This document shows positions 44,298-54,653 of a stretch of 64,000 nucleotides of DNA, piece by piece. Numbering within the stretch: position 1 is the stretch's first letter; each line of letters begins with the position of its first letter. The notes beneath the pieces were generated by a model. It saw nothing but the letters and a program-made list of their open reading frames with translations. It was not told the origin of the DNA and searched no databases. The stretch is taken from positions 3,480,572 through 3,544,571 of the forward strand of contig NZ_CP022390.1 in assembly GCF_003076515.1 (NCBI RefSeq). The letters run 5' to 3'. Source of the DNA: Alcaligenes aquatilis (lineage in GTDB: Bacteria > Pseudomonadota > Gammaproteobacteria > Burkholderiales > Burkholderiaceae_B). Position numbers and translations under genes: made by a program.

Positions 44298-45392
44298 ATG
44301 AGTCATACGCCTACATCCACCGTAAGCGGGCCACCGCCGCTGCAGCGGGGCACATTGGGTTGGCTGCGCCAGAACCTGTTTTCTTCCCCCTTGAACGCCA
44401 TTTTGACGGCGCTGTCGGCCTGGTTGTTGTTGATGACCGTACCAGCGATGATCGATTGGTTGTTCATCAAGGCCAATTTCGATGCACAAACCGCACAGGA
44501 CTGTCGGGCCAGTGCCGGGGCGTGCTGGGCTTTCATTCGTGAAAAGCACCGCCTGATCCTGTTTGGCATCTATCCCTATGACGAGCAATGGCGGCCCTTG
44601 CTGGCCTCTATCTTGCTGACCCTGCTGATTGTGTGCAGTTGCGTGCGCTGGTTTTGGAAACCGTGGCTGCCTTTGCTATGGCTGGTCGGCCTGATCGTCG
44701 TGGGTATTTTGATGTGGGGCGGCGTGCTGGGTTTGAGCTATGTAGAAAACAGCCTGTGGGGCGGCTTGCCGCTGACCTTGATTCTGGCTACCTTCGGCAT
44801 CGCTTTCGCCTTTCCTTTGGGCTTGCTGCTGGCCCTGGGGCGTACCTCGCGCTTGCCGGCCGTCAAGGCGGTGTGCGTGGTCTACATCGAACTGATTCGT
44901 GGCGTACCACTGATCAGTTTGCTGTTCATGTCCTCGGTGATGCTGCCGTTGTTCATGCCCGAGGGCTTTAACATCGACAAACTGCTGCGTGCCCAGATCG
45001 CGATTATTTTGTTTGCGGCGGCCTACATTGCGGAAACTGTGCGGGGTGGTTTGCAGGCTATTCCCAAAGGACAGTATGAAGGGGCCGCCTCGCTGGGTTT
45101 GAGCTACTGGCGCACCATGCGCCAGATCATTTTGCCGCAGGCCCTCAAGATCGTGATTCCGCCATTGGTAGGTATCTTTATTTCCTTGTTCAAGGACACC
45201 TCCCTGGTTGTGATTATCGGTATCTTCGATTTGACTCAGGCCGCCAAAGTCGCTCTGGCCGATGCGGCCTGGCGCGGCTTTAGCCGGGAAGCCTATCTGT
45301 TCATCGCACTGATTTATTTTGTGTTCTGCTACTCCATCTCTCGCTACAGTCGTTCGCTGGAGCGACGTTTGCAAACGGGTTATGAACGCTGA
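44298..45392 (+). CDS. aapM: General amino-acid ABC transporter, permease AapM
   Basis: A 364-aa permease partner of Aap[30 protein letters not shown] near 196-224, and the EAA loop [46 protein letters not shown] near 256-301. The start follows immediately on the aapQ stop, so the genes are coupled. Confidence 0.93.
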   Translation: MSHTPTSTVSGPPPLQRGTLGWLRQNLFSSPLNAILTALSAWLLLMTVPAMIDWLFIKANFDAQTAQDCRASAGACWAFIREKHRLILFGIYPYDEQWRPLLASILLTLLIVCSCVRWFWKPWLPLLWLVGLIVVGILMWGGVLGLSYVENSLWGGLPLTLILATFGIAFAFPLGLLLALGRTSRLPAVKAVCVVYIELIRGVPLISLLFMSSVMLPLFMPEGFNIDKLLRAQIAIILFAAAYIAETVRGGLQAIPKGQYEGAASLGLSYWRTMRQIILPQALKIVIPPLVGIFISLFKDTSLVVIIGIFDLTQAAKVALADAAWRGFSREAYLFIALIYFVFCYSISRYSRSLERRLQTGYER

Positions 45393-45451
45393 CACAGGTG
45401 GCAAAGCCTTGGGTAGCACCGGGGCTTTGCTGGCCAGACAAGGAGTTTTGC

Positions 45452-46189
45452 ATGGCAGACGCCATTATTCAGCTAAAGAACGTCAATAAATGGTATGGGC
45501 AGTTTCATGTGCTGCGCGACATTACCTTGGATGTGGCCCCAGGCGAGCGCATCGTTATTTGTGGACCCTCTGGCTCGGGAAAATCCACCCTTATTCGGTG
45601 TATCAACCGCTTGGAGGAGCATCAGCAAGGGCAGATTATTGTGGCCGGTGAGGAACTCACCAACGATGTGCGTCAGGTTGAGGCCATTCGGCGTGATGTG
45701 GGCATGGTGTTTCAGCACTTCAACCTGTTTCCTCACCTGACTGTGATGGAAAATCTGACTTTGGGGCCGATGTGGGTACGTCGCAAGACCAAGGCCCAGG
45801 CTCAGGAACTGGCCATGCAATACCTTGAGCGTGTGCGTATTCCAGAGCAGGCCAACAAGTATCCTGGACAGCTTTCCGGTGGGCAGCAACAGCGCGTGGC
45901 GATTGCCCGTTCCTTGTGCATGGAGCCTAAGATCATGCTGTTTGACGAGCCGACCTCGGCGCTGGACCCGGAAATGGTCAAGGAAGTGTTGGAGGTAATG
46001 GTCGAGCTGGCGCATACCGGTATGACGATGCTGTGTGTGACCCACGAGATGGGTTTTGCACGTAAAGTGGCAGATCGGGTCATTTTTATGGATCAGGGCG
46101 AAATCATCGAGCAAAATACGCCTGATGAGTTCTTTGACTCGCCACGCAGTGAAAGAACACGCGAGTTCTTAAGCCAGATCATCCATTAA
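45452..46189 (+). CDS. aapP: General amino-acid ABC transporter, ATP-binding protein AapP
   Basis: A 245-aa polar-amino-acid ABC ATPase. Walker [10 protein letters not shown] is near residues 39-47, Q-loop [13 protein letters not shown], signature [14 protein letters not shown] near 145-158, and Walker [15 protein letters not shown] near 164-177. It completes the transporter. The ATG at 45452 follows AGGAG; a longer in-frame start lacks support. Confidence 0.94.
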   Translation: MADAIIQLKNVNKWYGQFHVLRDITLDVAPGERIVICGPSGSGKSTLIRCINRLEEHQQGQIIVAGEELTNDVRQVEAIRRDVGMVFQHFNLFPHLTVMENLTLGPMWVRRKTKAQAQELAMQYLERVRIPEQANKYPGQLSGGQQQRVAIARSLCMEPKIMLFDEPTSALDPEMVKEVLEVMVELAHTGMTMLCVTHEMGFARKVADRVIFMDQGEIIEQNTPDEFFDSPRSERTREFLSQIIH

Positions 46190-46259
46190 GGGTCAGTGGT
46201 TGCTCTGTACGGGCTGCTTTACGCAGCCCATATGCATTTTTATTTCAAGGAAAAAAGTG

Positions 46260-47249
46260 ATGTTTCGTGTCTGTAAGTGGCTGCTGGCGGTCTCTGGTGT
46301 TGCGGCTGTCATGGCTGCCCCGGCTGTCATGGCAGAGGATTCCTATCCTTCCAAACCGATCCAGTTCGTGGTGCCGTACCCGCCGGGTGGCCCCTTGGAT
46401 AGCATGGCGCGCTTGCTGGCTGAACGTGTCAAAGACGATCTGGGTACGGTCGTGGTGGAGAACAAATCAGGAGCAGGTGGCAATATCGGTGCCAGCATCG
46501 TGGCCAAGGCTGCGCCAGACGGCTACACCTTGATGATGGGTGCGGTGGCGATCAACGCCATCAACCCCTGGTTGTACAAGGCGATACCGTTTGACCCAGT
46601 CGAAAGCTTTGCGCCCATCGCGCTGGTTGCCTCGGTGCCTAACATCTTGATCGTAAACAAAGAGTTTGCCGAGCAAAACAAGATTGCCTCGGTGCAGGAC
46701 CTGATCAACTACGCTAAAGAGCATCCTGGTCAAATGAACTTTGCCTCGGGCGGTAATGGCAGTGCAGGCCATCTGGCCGGTGAGGTTCTGAATACTCGTG
46801 CCCAGATCAATTCCGTGCACGTTCCTTACGCGGGTGCCAATCCTGCCAAGACAGCATTGCTGGCTGGCCAAGTGCATTTCATGTTTGACAACCTGGCTTC
46901 GGCCGCGCCGTTGATCAAGGCCGATACCGTAAAAGCCTTGGCTGTGACGACTCTGGATCGTTCCACTTTCTTGCCTGAGGTTCCCACTATGGAACAGGCT
47001 GGCGTGAAACCATTCGACCTGGGCACTTGGTTCGGTGTGTTCGCCACCGGCGGTACACCTCAGCCCGTTCTAGACAAGTTGCATGCCGCTTACGCCAAGG
47101 CTTTGATGGATCCCGCCGTACGTGAAGCCCTGGCTACCATGGGTTCGGATGTTGAGCCTGGCACCATGGCCGAGTTCAGCGAGCTTGTCAGCAATGATCT
47201 TAAGAAGTACAAAGAAGTCGTTGCTGACTCGGGTGCCGAGTTGTTTTAA
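46260..47249 (+). CDS. Bug-family (TctC-like) periplasmic binding protein
   Basis: A 329-aa extracytoplasmic solute receptor with a signal peptide (cleavage near APAVMA-ED). YPSKPIQFVVPYPPGGPLDSMAR, KSGAGGNIGASIVAKAAPDGYTL and VPTMEQAGVKPFDLGTWFGVFATGGTP are Bug/TctC signatures. These families bind carboxylates or amino acids and are strongly expanded in Alcaligenaceae. No TctA/TctB membrane genes lie nearby, so it is an orphan receptor. The ATG at 46260 follows AAGGAAAAAAGTG. Confidence 0.92.
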   Translation: MFRVCKWLLAVSGVAAVMAAPAVMAEDSYPSKPIQFVVPYPPGGPLDSMARLLAERVKDDLGTVVVENKSGAGGNIGASIVAKAAPDGYTLMMGAVAINAINPWLYKAIPFDPVESFAPIALVASVPNILIVNKEFAEQNKIASVQDLINYAKEHPGQMNFASGGNGSAGHLAGEVLNTRAQINSVHVPYAGANPAKTALLAGQVHFMFDNLASAAPLIKADTVKALAVTTLDRSTFLPEVPTMEQAGVKPFDLGTWFGVFATGGTPQPVLDKLHAAYAKALMDPAVREALATMGSDVEPGTMAEFSELVSNDLKKYKEVVADSGAELF

Positions 47250-47431
47250 GTATTCAAGGGCGTAGCCCCCAAGGCAATGGGTGACTGAAGTTGGCATGGT
47301 CGCTGGCAAGATCAAGAATTGTTAAACAAGGCAGTGAAGTCTGTTTTGAAGTACCTGCTTGGTGTGCCTCTTGCTAGTATTAGAGGCATTCAAGCGGTCT
47401 TGGTACTTAACTTAAGATTACGGAGCCAATA

Positions 47432-48094
47432 ATGACAATTTCCATTCGTTCTGCAAAATTAGCAGCATGTGCGGGTGCTCTTTCCCTTTTGGCCGCTTGC
47501 GGCACTATGGACAATATGAGCACAGGCGGTCGTACCGCAATGGGTGCCGGCGGCGGTGCTGCTGTGGGGGCGGGTATTGGGGCCTTGATCGGAGATAGCA
47601 GCAAGGCAGCCATGATCGGTGCAGGTATCGGCGCCCTGGCTGGTGGTATTGCTGCGTATAACTGGTCTGGCATCAAAAAGGATGTTCAGCAGTCTGGGGC
47701 AACTGGGCTGGGTGTGGATGTGACCGAAATGGCTGATGGCAGCTTGCGGGTCAATATTCCTAGCAGTGTGTCTTTTGATACGGGTCGCTATCAGTTGAAA
47801 CCCGCTTTGCTGCCTGTGCTCGACAGTGTTGCTCGTGCGATGAATCAGCATCCCGAGTTGCGTGCCAAGGCTGTTGGTCATACCGATAGCACCGGTTCGG
47901 CGCAAACCAACCAGACTTTGTCGGTCAACCGTGCCAGTGCGGTAACCAACTACCTGACACAGCAAGGTGTGGGGCAAGGTCGTCTGATGGTGGAAGGCCG
48001 TGGTCCGAATGCTCCTATTGGCGATAATGCCACGGCTGAAGGCCGCGCCATGAACCGCCGTGTGGAGTTGTATTTGTACGCTCCGCAGAAGTAA
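47432..48094 (+). CDS. OmpA-family peptidoglycan-associated lipoprotein with glycine zipper
   Basis: A 220-aa outer-membrane lipoprotein. The signal ends at lipobox LLAAC (Cys23). A glycine-zipper segment (MGAGGGAAVGAGIGALIGDSSKAAMIGAGIGALAGG, about 37-72) precedes the C-terminal OmpA peptidoglycan-binding domain (VSFDTGRYQLKPAL, VGHTDSTGSAQTNQTLSVNRASAV, NRRVELYLY). It resembles the YiaD/OmpA-like lipoproteins. A terminator follows. Confidence 0.92.
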   Translation: MTISIRSAKLAACAGALSLLAACGTMDNMSTGGRTAMGAGGGAAVGAGIGALIGDSSKAAMIGAGIGALAGGIAAYNWSGIKKDVQQSGATGLGVDVTEMADGSLRVNIPSSVSFDTGRYQLKPALLPVLDSVARAMNQHPELRAKAVGHTDSTGSAQTNQTLSVNRASAVTNYLTQQGVGQGRLMVEGRGPNAPIGDNATAEGRAMNRRVELYLYAPQK

Positions 48095-48130
48095 GTCTCT
48101 GCTTGCCGGCTTAAGGCGTGCTGACAAAAG

Positions 48131-48157
48131 GCCCGGTTTTTTAACCGGGCTTTTTTT
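48131..48157 (+). terminator. Rho-independent terminator of the OmpA-like gene
   Basis: GCCCGGTT and AACCGGGC form an 8-bp stem around a TTTT loop, followed by seven T residues. Confidence 0.92.
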
Positions 48158-48200
48158 GTGCTCGATCGGGGAGTAATGGAGTTTGAGGGCAGGGTCCTCT

Positions 48201-48235
48201 GCTTGTTGCTTGTTGCTTGTTGCTTGTTGCTTGTT
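48201..48235 (+). repeat. Tandem heptamer repeat (GCTTGTT)5
   Basis: Five exact copies of GCTTGTT lie 44 bp after the OmpA-gene terminator, at the edge of the non-coding island. Such short perfect arrays vary readily by slippage. Confidence 0.95.
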
Positions 48236-48331
48236 GTTAGTTGTGAGCTGCCAATTGGCGCTTATCTGTTGTCGCTGATGGCGTCACCGTTGCTTTGGGG
48301 GTAAGGCTGATTATTGAGTAGAACCCAGTAA

Positions 48332-48573
48332 TGAGCACGCCCTTGGGGGCGGTGGGGACCCGAAGGGGCTTGAGCACTTGCCGGTGCTGCGCACCGGTCC
48401 CCTTGTCGAGGTTCTCATCCGGGCGCACTCTGAACTCGCGGGGTGGTTCGTCCCCCGGACGAACCACAAGCGTCCCGCTCAAACAGCAGAGCGCTTGCAC
48501 CCCGGATCATGCCCCCGCCTGCGGCAAGTACTCTGAATCGCCCCCCCGGGTCCCCACCGCCCCCAAGGGCTCA
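48332..48573 (-). ncRNA. Structured element, copy A (candidate structured RNA)
   Basis: A 242-nt element read on the minus strand. Its ends pair perfectly over 23 bp (48340-48362 with 48547-48569), then TGAG/CTCA after a 4-nt bulge. Inside are an 11-bp hairpin (48443-48467, loop CCC), a 7-bp hairpin (48381-48397), and a GCGGG/CCCGC stem (48438-48442 with 48474-48478). Unpaired blocks such as GGGGTGCAAGC, CTGCTGTTTGAGC, GAGTTCAG, TGCGCCCG and CGACAAGGG are shared with copy B at the same spacing. Stems differ but stay paired, so structure is conserved. No convincing gene lies inside. The family was not recognised. Confidence 0.7.
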
Positions 48574-48599
48574 TACCGTGGCTATTCAAGCAATCATGT

Positions 48600-48745
48600 A
48601 TTAAGGGTCTGAGATTTGGGATCTCGGATCTGAAGTTTGAGGCTTGAGGTTTGACGTTTGACGTCGGAGGTGAAAGGACTGAGGTGAGAGGTCGGAGGTT
48701 AAAGGTCTCAGGTGAGAGGCCTGAGGTGGGAGGTCAGAGATTCGA
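48600..48745 (+). repeat. Degenerate TGAGGT-type repeat tract
   Basis: This stretch between the two structured elements is built of many imperfect 6-8-nt units related to TGAGGT, TGAGAGG and TTTGACG. It is purine-rich on the plus strand and has no ORF of note. It looks like decayed simple-sequence DNA. Confidence 0.6.
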
Positions 48746-48816
48746 CGCAGGTTAGGAAAGTGTCACACGCCATCCAGGCATGCAGTTTGAACTGTCCAGA
48801 AAAAAACGATTGTGAG

Positions 48817-49047
48817 CCAGTTGAGCCTAGCTTCAGGGTGTCCGGGCGGCTCAGAGGGTTTGCCGCGGTCGGGAGATAGCGTAGGGGTGCAAGCATCCTG
48901 CTGTTTGAGCCGGACGCTTGTACTTGGTCCGGGGGACCAAGTACCCGGTGAGTTCAGGATGCGCCCGTAGCTATCTTCCGACAAGGGCACCGGTGCGGAG
49001 CACCGGCAAACTCTCAGGCCGGACACCCTGAAGCTAGGCTCAATTGG
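48817..49047 (+). ncRNA. Structured element, copy B (candidate structured RNA)
   Basis: A 231-nt element on the plus strand, inverted relative to copy A. Its ends pair perfectly over 25 bp (48821-48845 with 49019-49043), extendable to 29 bp with one G-T pair. Inside are an 11-bp hairpin GTACTTGGTCC/GGACCAAGTAC (48920-48944, loop GGG), a 7-bp hairpin CCGGTGC/GCACCGG (48990-49006), and GCCGG/CCGGT (48909-48913 with 48945-48949). The unpaired blocks are the same as in copy A, while three positions of the 11-bp stem differ with compensating changes on the other side. Confidence 0.7.
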
Positions 49048-49092
49048 CGTCTTCTGCAACGATCTCTTTTGCCTGACAAGCTTCGCGTTCCT

Positions 49093-49128
49093 ACAAATGA
49101 AGCAACAAATGAAGCAACAAATGAAGCA
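49093..49128 (+). repeat. Tandem 12-mer (ACAAATGAAGCA)3
   Basis: Three exact copies of ACAAATGAAGCA lie between structured element B and the thiC terminator. Confidence 0.95.
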
Positions 49129-49139
49129 ACGAACCCCGC

Positions 49140-49178
49140 AAAAAAAGCCCCAGGCAGAAAAAATCCACCCAGGGCTTT
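49140..49178 (-). terminator. Rho-independent terminator of thiC
   Basis: On the minus strand AAAGCCC pairs with GGGCTTT around a 21-nt loop, and seven T residues follow. It lies about 60 bp after the thiC stop. Confidence 0.8.
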
Positions 49179-49240
49179 AACCCATCAAGGCCTGATCAAA
49201 CAACGATCATGTTCACACCAGGCCCGTCTTCAATAAAGCT

Positions 49241-51305
<2,065 letters not shown>

Positions 51306-51347
51306 ACAAGTATAGGTACTTTAGAGCTGCTTGTGGACGTATAAGGC

Positions 51348-51725
51348 TTATTTTCTTTTCATGCCGTTGAGCAGGTGACGGATGGTTTGATCCAGATGGT
51401 CACGCTCTTTGGGGGGTAAAGCCACAATCTCGTCCACGGAAAAGCGGTTGAAGGGCCAGGTCACAATGGGCGGGCCTTCGCCGGAGTCTTGCAAGGTGGC
51501 CGCATGGCTTGTGCTCAACTCCATATTGCCCAGCCCGTTCTTGAGCCATTGGGCGCTGATGTTCAGGGCTTTGGCCAGATCCAGAATCTCGCGCGCGTCA
51601 CGCCGCGTGCCACTCTCATAATTGGAGATGGCGCTTTGGCTAAGGTTACACAGGCGGGCCAGTTCGGCTTGGGAAAAGCCGCGTTGCAGGCGGGCGTGAC
51701 GGAGGCGATCAGAGAAGTGTTTCAC
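51348..51725 (-). CDS. XRE-family helix-turn-helix regulator (paralogue 1)
   Basis: A 125-aa protein. The Cro/CI-type helix-turn-helix (about 4-60) reads RLRHARLQRGFSQAELARLCNLSQSAISNYESGTR, followed by REILDLAKALNISAQWLKNG. A C-terminal region (WPFNRFSVDEIVALPPKERDHLDQTIRHLLNGMKRK) is shared with paralogue 2. The start is GTG with no Shine-Dalgarno sequence. The target is unknown. Confidence 0.88.
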   Translation of the reverse strand: MKHFSDRLRHARLQRGFSQAELARLCNLSQSAISNYESGTRRDAREILDLAKALNISAQWLKNGLGNMELSTSHAATLQDSGEGPPIVTWPFNRFSVDEIVALPPKERDHLDQTIRHLLNGMKRK

Positions 51726-51935
51726 ACTACAGATTGTTCATGGAACGCCCTGCACGATGGTTTTCAAGAAAAACCCCGTATGTGATAAAACGATCCGGCC
51801 CAATCTGCTTTGCTAGGCAAAGAGAAGGTTAGGATAGGTGTGGGCGCAGTCTGGTATCACGCTGTGTGTACTACCAGTCACTGAGTAGAGTGCGGCGCTT
51901 GGCGACAGCAGGTAGGGGGCAGAAACGAGTAGTGT

Positions 51936-52310
51936 CTAGCGCTTTTTCATGCCGTCCAGCAAATGACGCAAAGTGCGATCGAGCAAATCCCGTTCGCTAT
52001 CGGCTAGCGCAACCACCTCATCGACGGAGAACAGACGGAACGGCCAGGAGACAATCGGAGCGCCTTCCTGAGGTTCGGACAAGGTATAGCTGTCGTCCAA
52101 GAACTCCATCTGGCCGACACCTTTGCGCAGCCATACCGCGCTGACATTCAAGGCTCTGGACAGCTCCAGTATTTCGCGGGCATCTCGACGAGTACCGTTT
52201 TCGTAGTTGGAGATGGCGCTTTGAGTCAATCCGCATAGACGTGCCAAATCCGCCTGAGAAAGACCGCGGTATTGACGTGCATGGCGAAGGCGTTCGGAGA
52301 AATGTTTCAC
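51936..52310 (-). CDS. XRE-family helix-turn-helix regulator (paralogue 2)
   Basis: A 124-aa paralogue of the previous gene with the same layout: RLRHARQYRGLSQADLARLCGLTQSAISNYENGTRRDAREILELSRALNVSAVWL, then WPFRLFSVDEVVALADSERDLLDRTLRHLLDGMKKR. The chosen start is GTG at 52310, matching the GTG-AAA-CAY-TTC start of paralogue 1; an ORF extension of ten residues upstream is not conserved. About 45 bp upstream of both genes is also conserved. It diverges from the response-regulator-like gene. Confidence 0.88.
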   Translation of the reverse strand: MKHFSERLRHARQYRGLSQADLARLCGLTQSAISNYENGTRRDAREILELSRALNVSAVWLRKGVGQMEFLDDSYTLSEPQEGAPIVSWPFRLFSVDEVVALADSERDLLDRTLRHLLDGMKKR

Positions 52311-52355
52311 ACAACAGATTGTTGATGTAACTGCCAGCACGATGGTTTTGATAAA

Positions 52356-52373
52356 AAATCACAGTCGTGATTT
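52356..52373 (+). promoter_or_regulatory. Palindrome in the XRE/response-regulator promoter region
   Basis: AAATCAC-AGTC-GTGATTT is a perfect 7-bp inverted repeat immediately before a -10-like TATACT (52373-52378), so a bound protein would block transcription of the downstream gene. One of the XRE proteins is a plausible binder. Confidence 0.45.
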
Positions 52374-52422
52374 ATACTGTCCGACATAGTCATCAGATGT
52401 CATTATAGTTAAGGTTTCAACT

Positions 52423-53199
52423 ATGTCGGTTGCAAATGAAATTGCTGGCGGTCCTGTTGTGCTCTACCTGGCCACGGCTATCCCTGATCGGAATTTACTA
52501 GAACAAAAAATTCAGGCACTGGCTGAACGTGGTTATCGTCTAATTTTTTGTCCGGATGTAACGGCTTTATTGCAGTTGGCTCAAACGCGCGGGCGTCATG
52601 CCGGTTCACTATGTATTGCCTGGCTGGGAGGCACTTTGGCAGAGATTTGCTCTGCAGCCGTGCGCTTACGGATGCTGTGTCCGCAAGTCGGGATCTTGAT
52701 GCAGTCCGACGCCACGGACTCGGCCATGTTGCAAGCCTTGCACAGTGGCGGCGATCAGTTTTGTCCCAAGGATGCGTCTTTGGAGTTGCTGGCGGCCAGT
52801 TTGCAGAGTCTGCAACGGCGTTTGATGCAGATGCCCATTATTCCTGAACCCTCCTTGATTCAGGAGTGGGTGCTGGATCAGGAAGGCTGGACCTTGATAT
52901 CACCGGTTGGCATGTCATTTAGTCTGACCAGCACGGAGCGCGCCTTTATGGTCCGTTTGCTGCGAGAGGAGGATCGCCGGGCCAGCCATTACGAGCTGAT
53001 GCGGGCTGTTGCCAGTAAAACGGATGTCATCAGCAATCCGCCCGGCGCCTTGCATATCAATCGCCTGGGTGTGTTGGTCAGCCGTATGCGGCGCAAATTC
53101 AGCCAGGGTGGGACGGCTTTACCGATACGCTCTATCCATAACTGGGGCTATATGTTTGCGGCCAATTGCCAGTTGCTGGCCGAACCGGCGCGCCATTAG
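52423..53199 (+). CDS. Orphan response-regulator-like protein with degenerate receiver and OmpR-type wing
   Basis: A 258-aa protein. The N-terminal half (about 11-130) has the alternating beta/alpha pattern of a receiver, with a Lys in FCPKDASLELLAASLQSLQRRL where the conserved receiver Lys is expected. The phospho-accepting Asp is missing (SLCIAWLGGTLAEI at the third strand), and the N-terminal acidic pair is also absent. The C-terminal half (about 145-250) is an OmpR/PhoB-type winged helix (FSLTSTERAFMVRLL, HINRLGVLVSRMRRKF, PIRSIHNWGYMF). No histidine kinase is adjacent. It probably works without phosphorylation. Confidence 0.78.
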   Translation: MSVANEIAGGPVVLYLATAIPDRNLLEQKIQALAERGYRLIFCPDVTALLQLAQTRGRHAGSLCIAWLGGTLAEICSAAVRLRMLCPQVGILMQSDATDSAMLQALHSGGDQFCPKDASLELLAASLQSLQRRLMQMPIIPEPSLIQEWVLDQEGWTLISPVGMSFSLTSTERAFMVRLLREEDRRASHYELMRAVASKTDVISNPPGALHINRLGVLVSRMRRKFSQGGTALPIRSIHNWGYMFAANCQLLAEPARH

Positions 53200-53212
53200 G
53201 GCAGGGGAGTTG

Positions 53213-53249
53213 AAAAAGGCTTTGCCGGTTAAACCTGGCAAAGCCTTTG
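53213..53249 (+). terminator. Bidirectional terminator between response regulator and dadA
   Basis: AAAGGCTTTGCC and GGCAAAGCCTTT form a perfect 12-bp stem whose loop contains a further GGTT/AACC pairing. An A-run on the left acts as the T-run for dadA on the minus strand. Confidence 0.88.
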
Positions 53250-53270
53250 TTGATGCTCTAGAGCAGGGGC

Positions 53271-54524
53271 TTAGTAGTAACGCTGCACCGACAAGTCGTC
53301 AGCACGGATTGCAGGCTCTTTGTTGCTGATCAGATCAGCCAGCAATTGCGCACTGCCGGTAGCCAAGGTCCATCCCAGTGTGCCGTGGCCGGTGTTCAGA
53401 AATAGGTTGGAGTAACGGCTACGGCCCACGATCGGGGTGCTGTCCGGTGTCTTGGGACGCAGGCCGGTCCAGAAGTGCAGGTCCGCATCACTTTGGTAGC
53501 TGCCGGGGAACAGGTCATTCAAGACCATCAGCAAAGTCTGTTCACGGCGTGGATTCAGGCGCTTGTTAAAACCCACCACCTCGGCCATGCCACCCACACG
53601 AATACGATTGTCAAAGCGTGTCAGGGCGATCTTGTAGCTTTCATCCAGCAGGGTGGATTGGGGCGCACGGGAGGCGTCCGCAATCGTGGCGGTAATGGAG
53701 TAGCCCTTCAATGGGTAGACCGGAATGGCTTGCAGGTCTTTCATCAGACCCGTAGACCAAGAGCCCAGGGCTACCACATAGGCATCGGCGGTCAGCAAGC
53801 CGTCGGAGCTTTGCACGCCGCTGATCTCTGTGCCATTGCTGTGAATACGCTGAATATTCTGATTCCAGCGAAACTCCACGCCTTCCTGCTCAGCTAATTC
53901 GCTAAGACGGCGGGTGAACATCTGACAGTCGCCGGTTTCATCTTCAGGGAAACGCAGGCCACCGCTCAATTTGTGCTCTACATGCCGCAGCGCTGGTTCA
54001 ATCGTGTGCAGCTCAGACGCTGACAGCAGCTCGTAAGGGACACCGGCTTCTTTCAGCACCTCGATGTCGGCAGCAATGCCATCCAGTTGCTTTTGCGTAC
54101 GGAAAACCTGCAAGGTGCCTTGGGAGCGGTGCTCGAACTGAATATCGGTCTGGGCGCGCAACTCGGCCATGCAATGGCGACTGTATTCAGCTAGACGCAC
54201 CATGCGTTCTTTATTGGTGGCGTAGCGATCTGCCGTGCAGTTGCGCCACATGGCCAGCAGCCATTTGATTTGTGTCAGCGTGCCATCGGGGCGAATCGTC
54301 AGGGCAGGGTGCTCGTCGAACATCCACTTGATGGCCTTGCGTGGGATACCCGGCGCGGCCCAGGGGCAGGCATAGCCAAAGGAGAGTTGGCCAGCATTGG
54401 CAAAACTGGTTTCCAGAGCGGGCCCAGCCATGCGGTCAATGACCGTTACGCTGTGTCCTTGGCGGGCAAGATAATAAGCGCTGGTTACGCCTTCTACGCC
54501 AGCACCTAACACGAGGATCTTCAT
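53271..54524 (-). CDS. dadA: D-amino-acid dehydrogenase small subunit
   Basis: A 417-aa FAD enzyme that oxidises D-amino acids such as D-alanine at the inner membrane. The N-terminal dinucleotide motif is [27 protein letters not shown], then [24 protein letters not shown]. DadA's usual hydrophobic residue after GAGV is Glu here. C-terminal [26 protein letters not shown] binds FAD. The ATG at 54524 gives the conserved start MKILVLGAG. Confidence 0.94.
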   Translation of the reverse strand: MKILVLGAGVEGVTSAYYLARQGHSVTVIDRMAGPALETSFANAGQLSFGYACPWAAPGIPRKAIKWMFDEHPALTIRPDGTLTQIKWLLAMWRNCTADRYATNKERMVRLAEYSRHCMAELRAQTDIQFEHRSQGTLQVFRTQKQLDGIAADIEVLKEAGVPYELLSASELHTIEPALRHVEHKLSGGLRFPEDETGDCQMFTRRLSELAEQEGVEFRWNQNIQRIHSNGTEISGVQSSDGLLTADAYVVALGSWSTGLMKDLQAIPVYPLKGYSITATIADASRAPQSTLLDESYKIALTRFDNRIRVGGMAEVVGFNKRLNPRREQTLLMVLNDLFPGSYQSDADLHFWTGLRPKTPDSTPIVGRSRYSNLFLNTGHGTLGWTLATGSAQLLADLISNKEPAIRADDLSVQRYY

Positions 54525-54653
54525 ACGGTTCCTTGGGCGCATCGCCCGAAAGGGGAAGTGTTGCGATCAGGCACGGCAAGTTCGCACGGACCGTCGCAAT
54601 TCGATACGTTTTATCCGTCTATTTCAACAGGCGGGCAGGGCAGGGGTCAAGGC

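Noticed and set aside
48331..48612. ORFs through structured element A
   Set aside because: They run through the GC-rich palindromes, are not kept as the same frame in copy B, and show no domain. The stems, not codons, are conserved.
48763..49059. ORF through structured element B
   Set aside because: Same reasons as for copy A; it has no equivalent in the other copy.
49093..49128. CRISPR-like direct repeats
   Set aside because: The 12-mer units are adjacent with no spacers, and no cas gene is present.
53271..54524. Glu in the GxGxxG motif of DadA as an inactivating change
   Set aside because: It occupies a variable position of the motif; the three glycines are intact.
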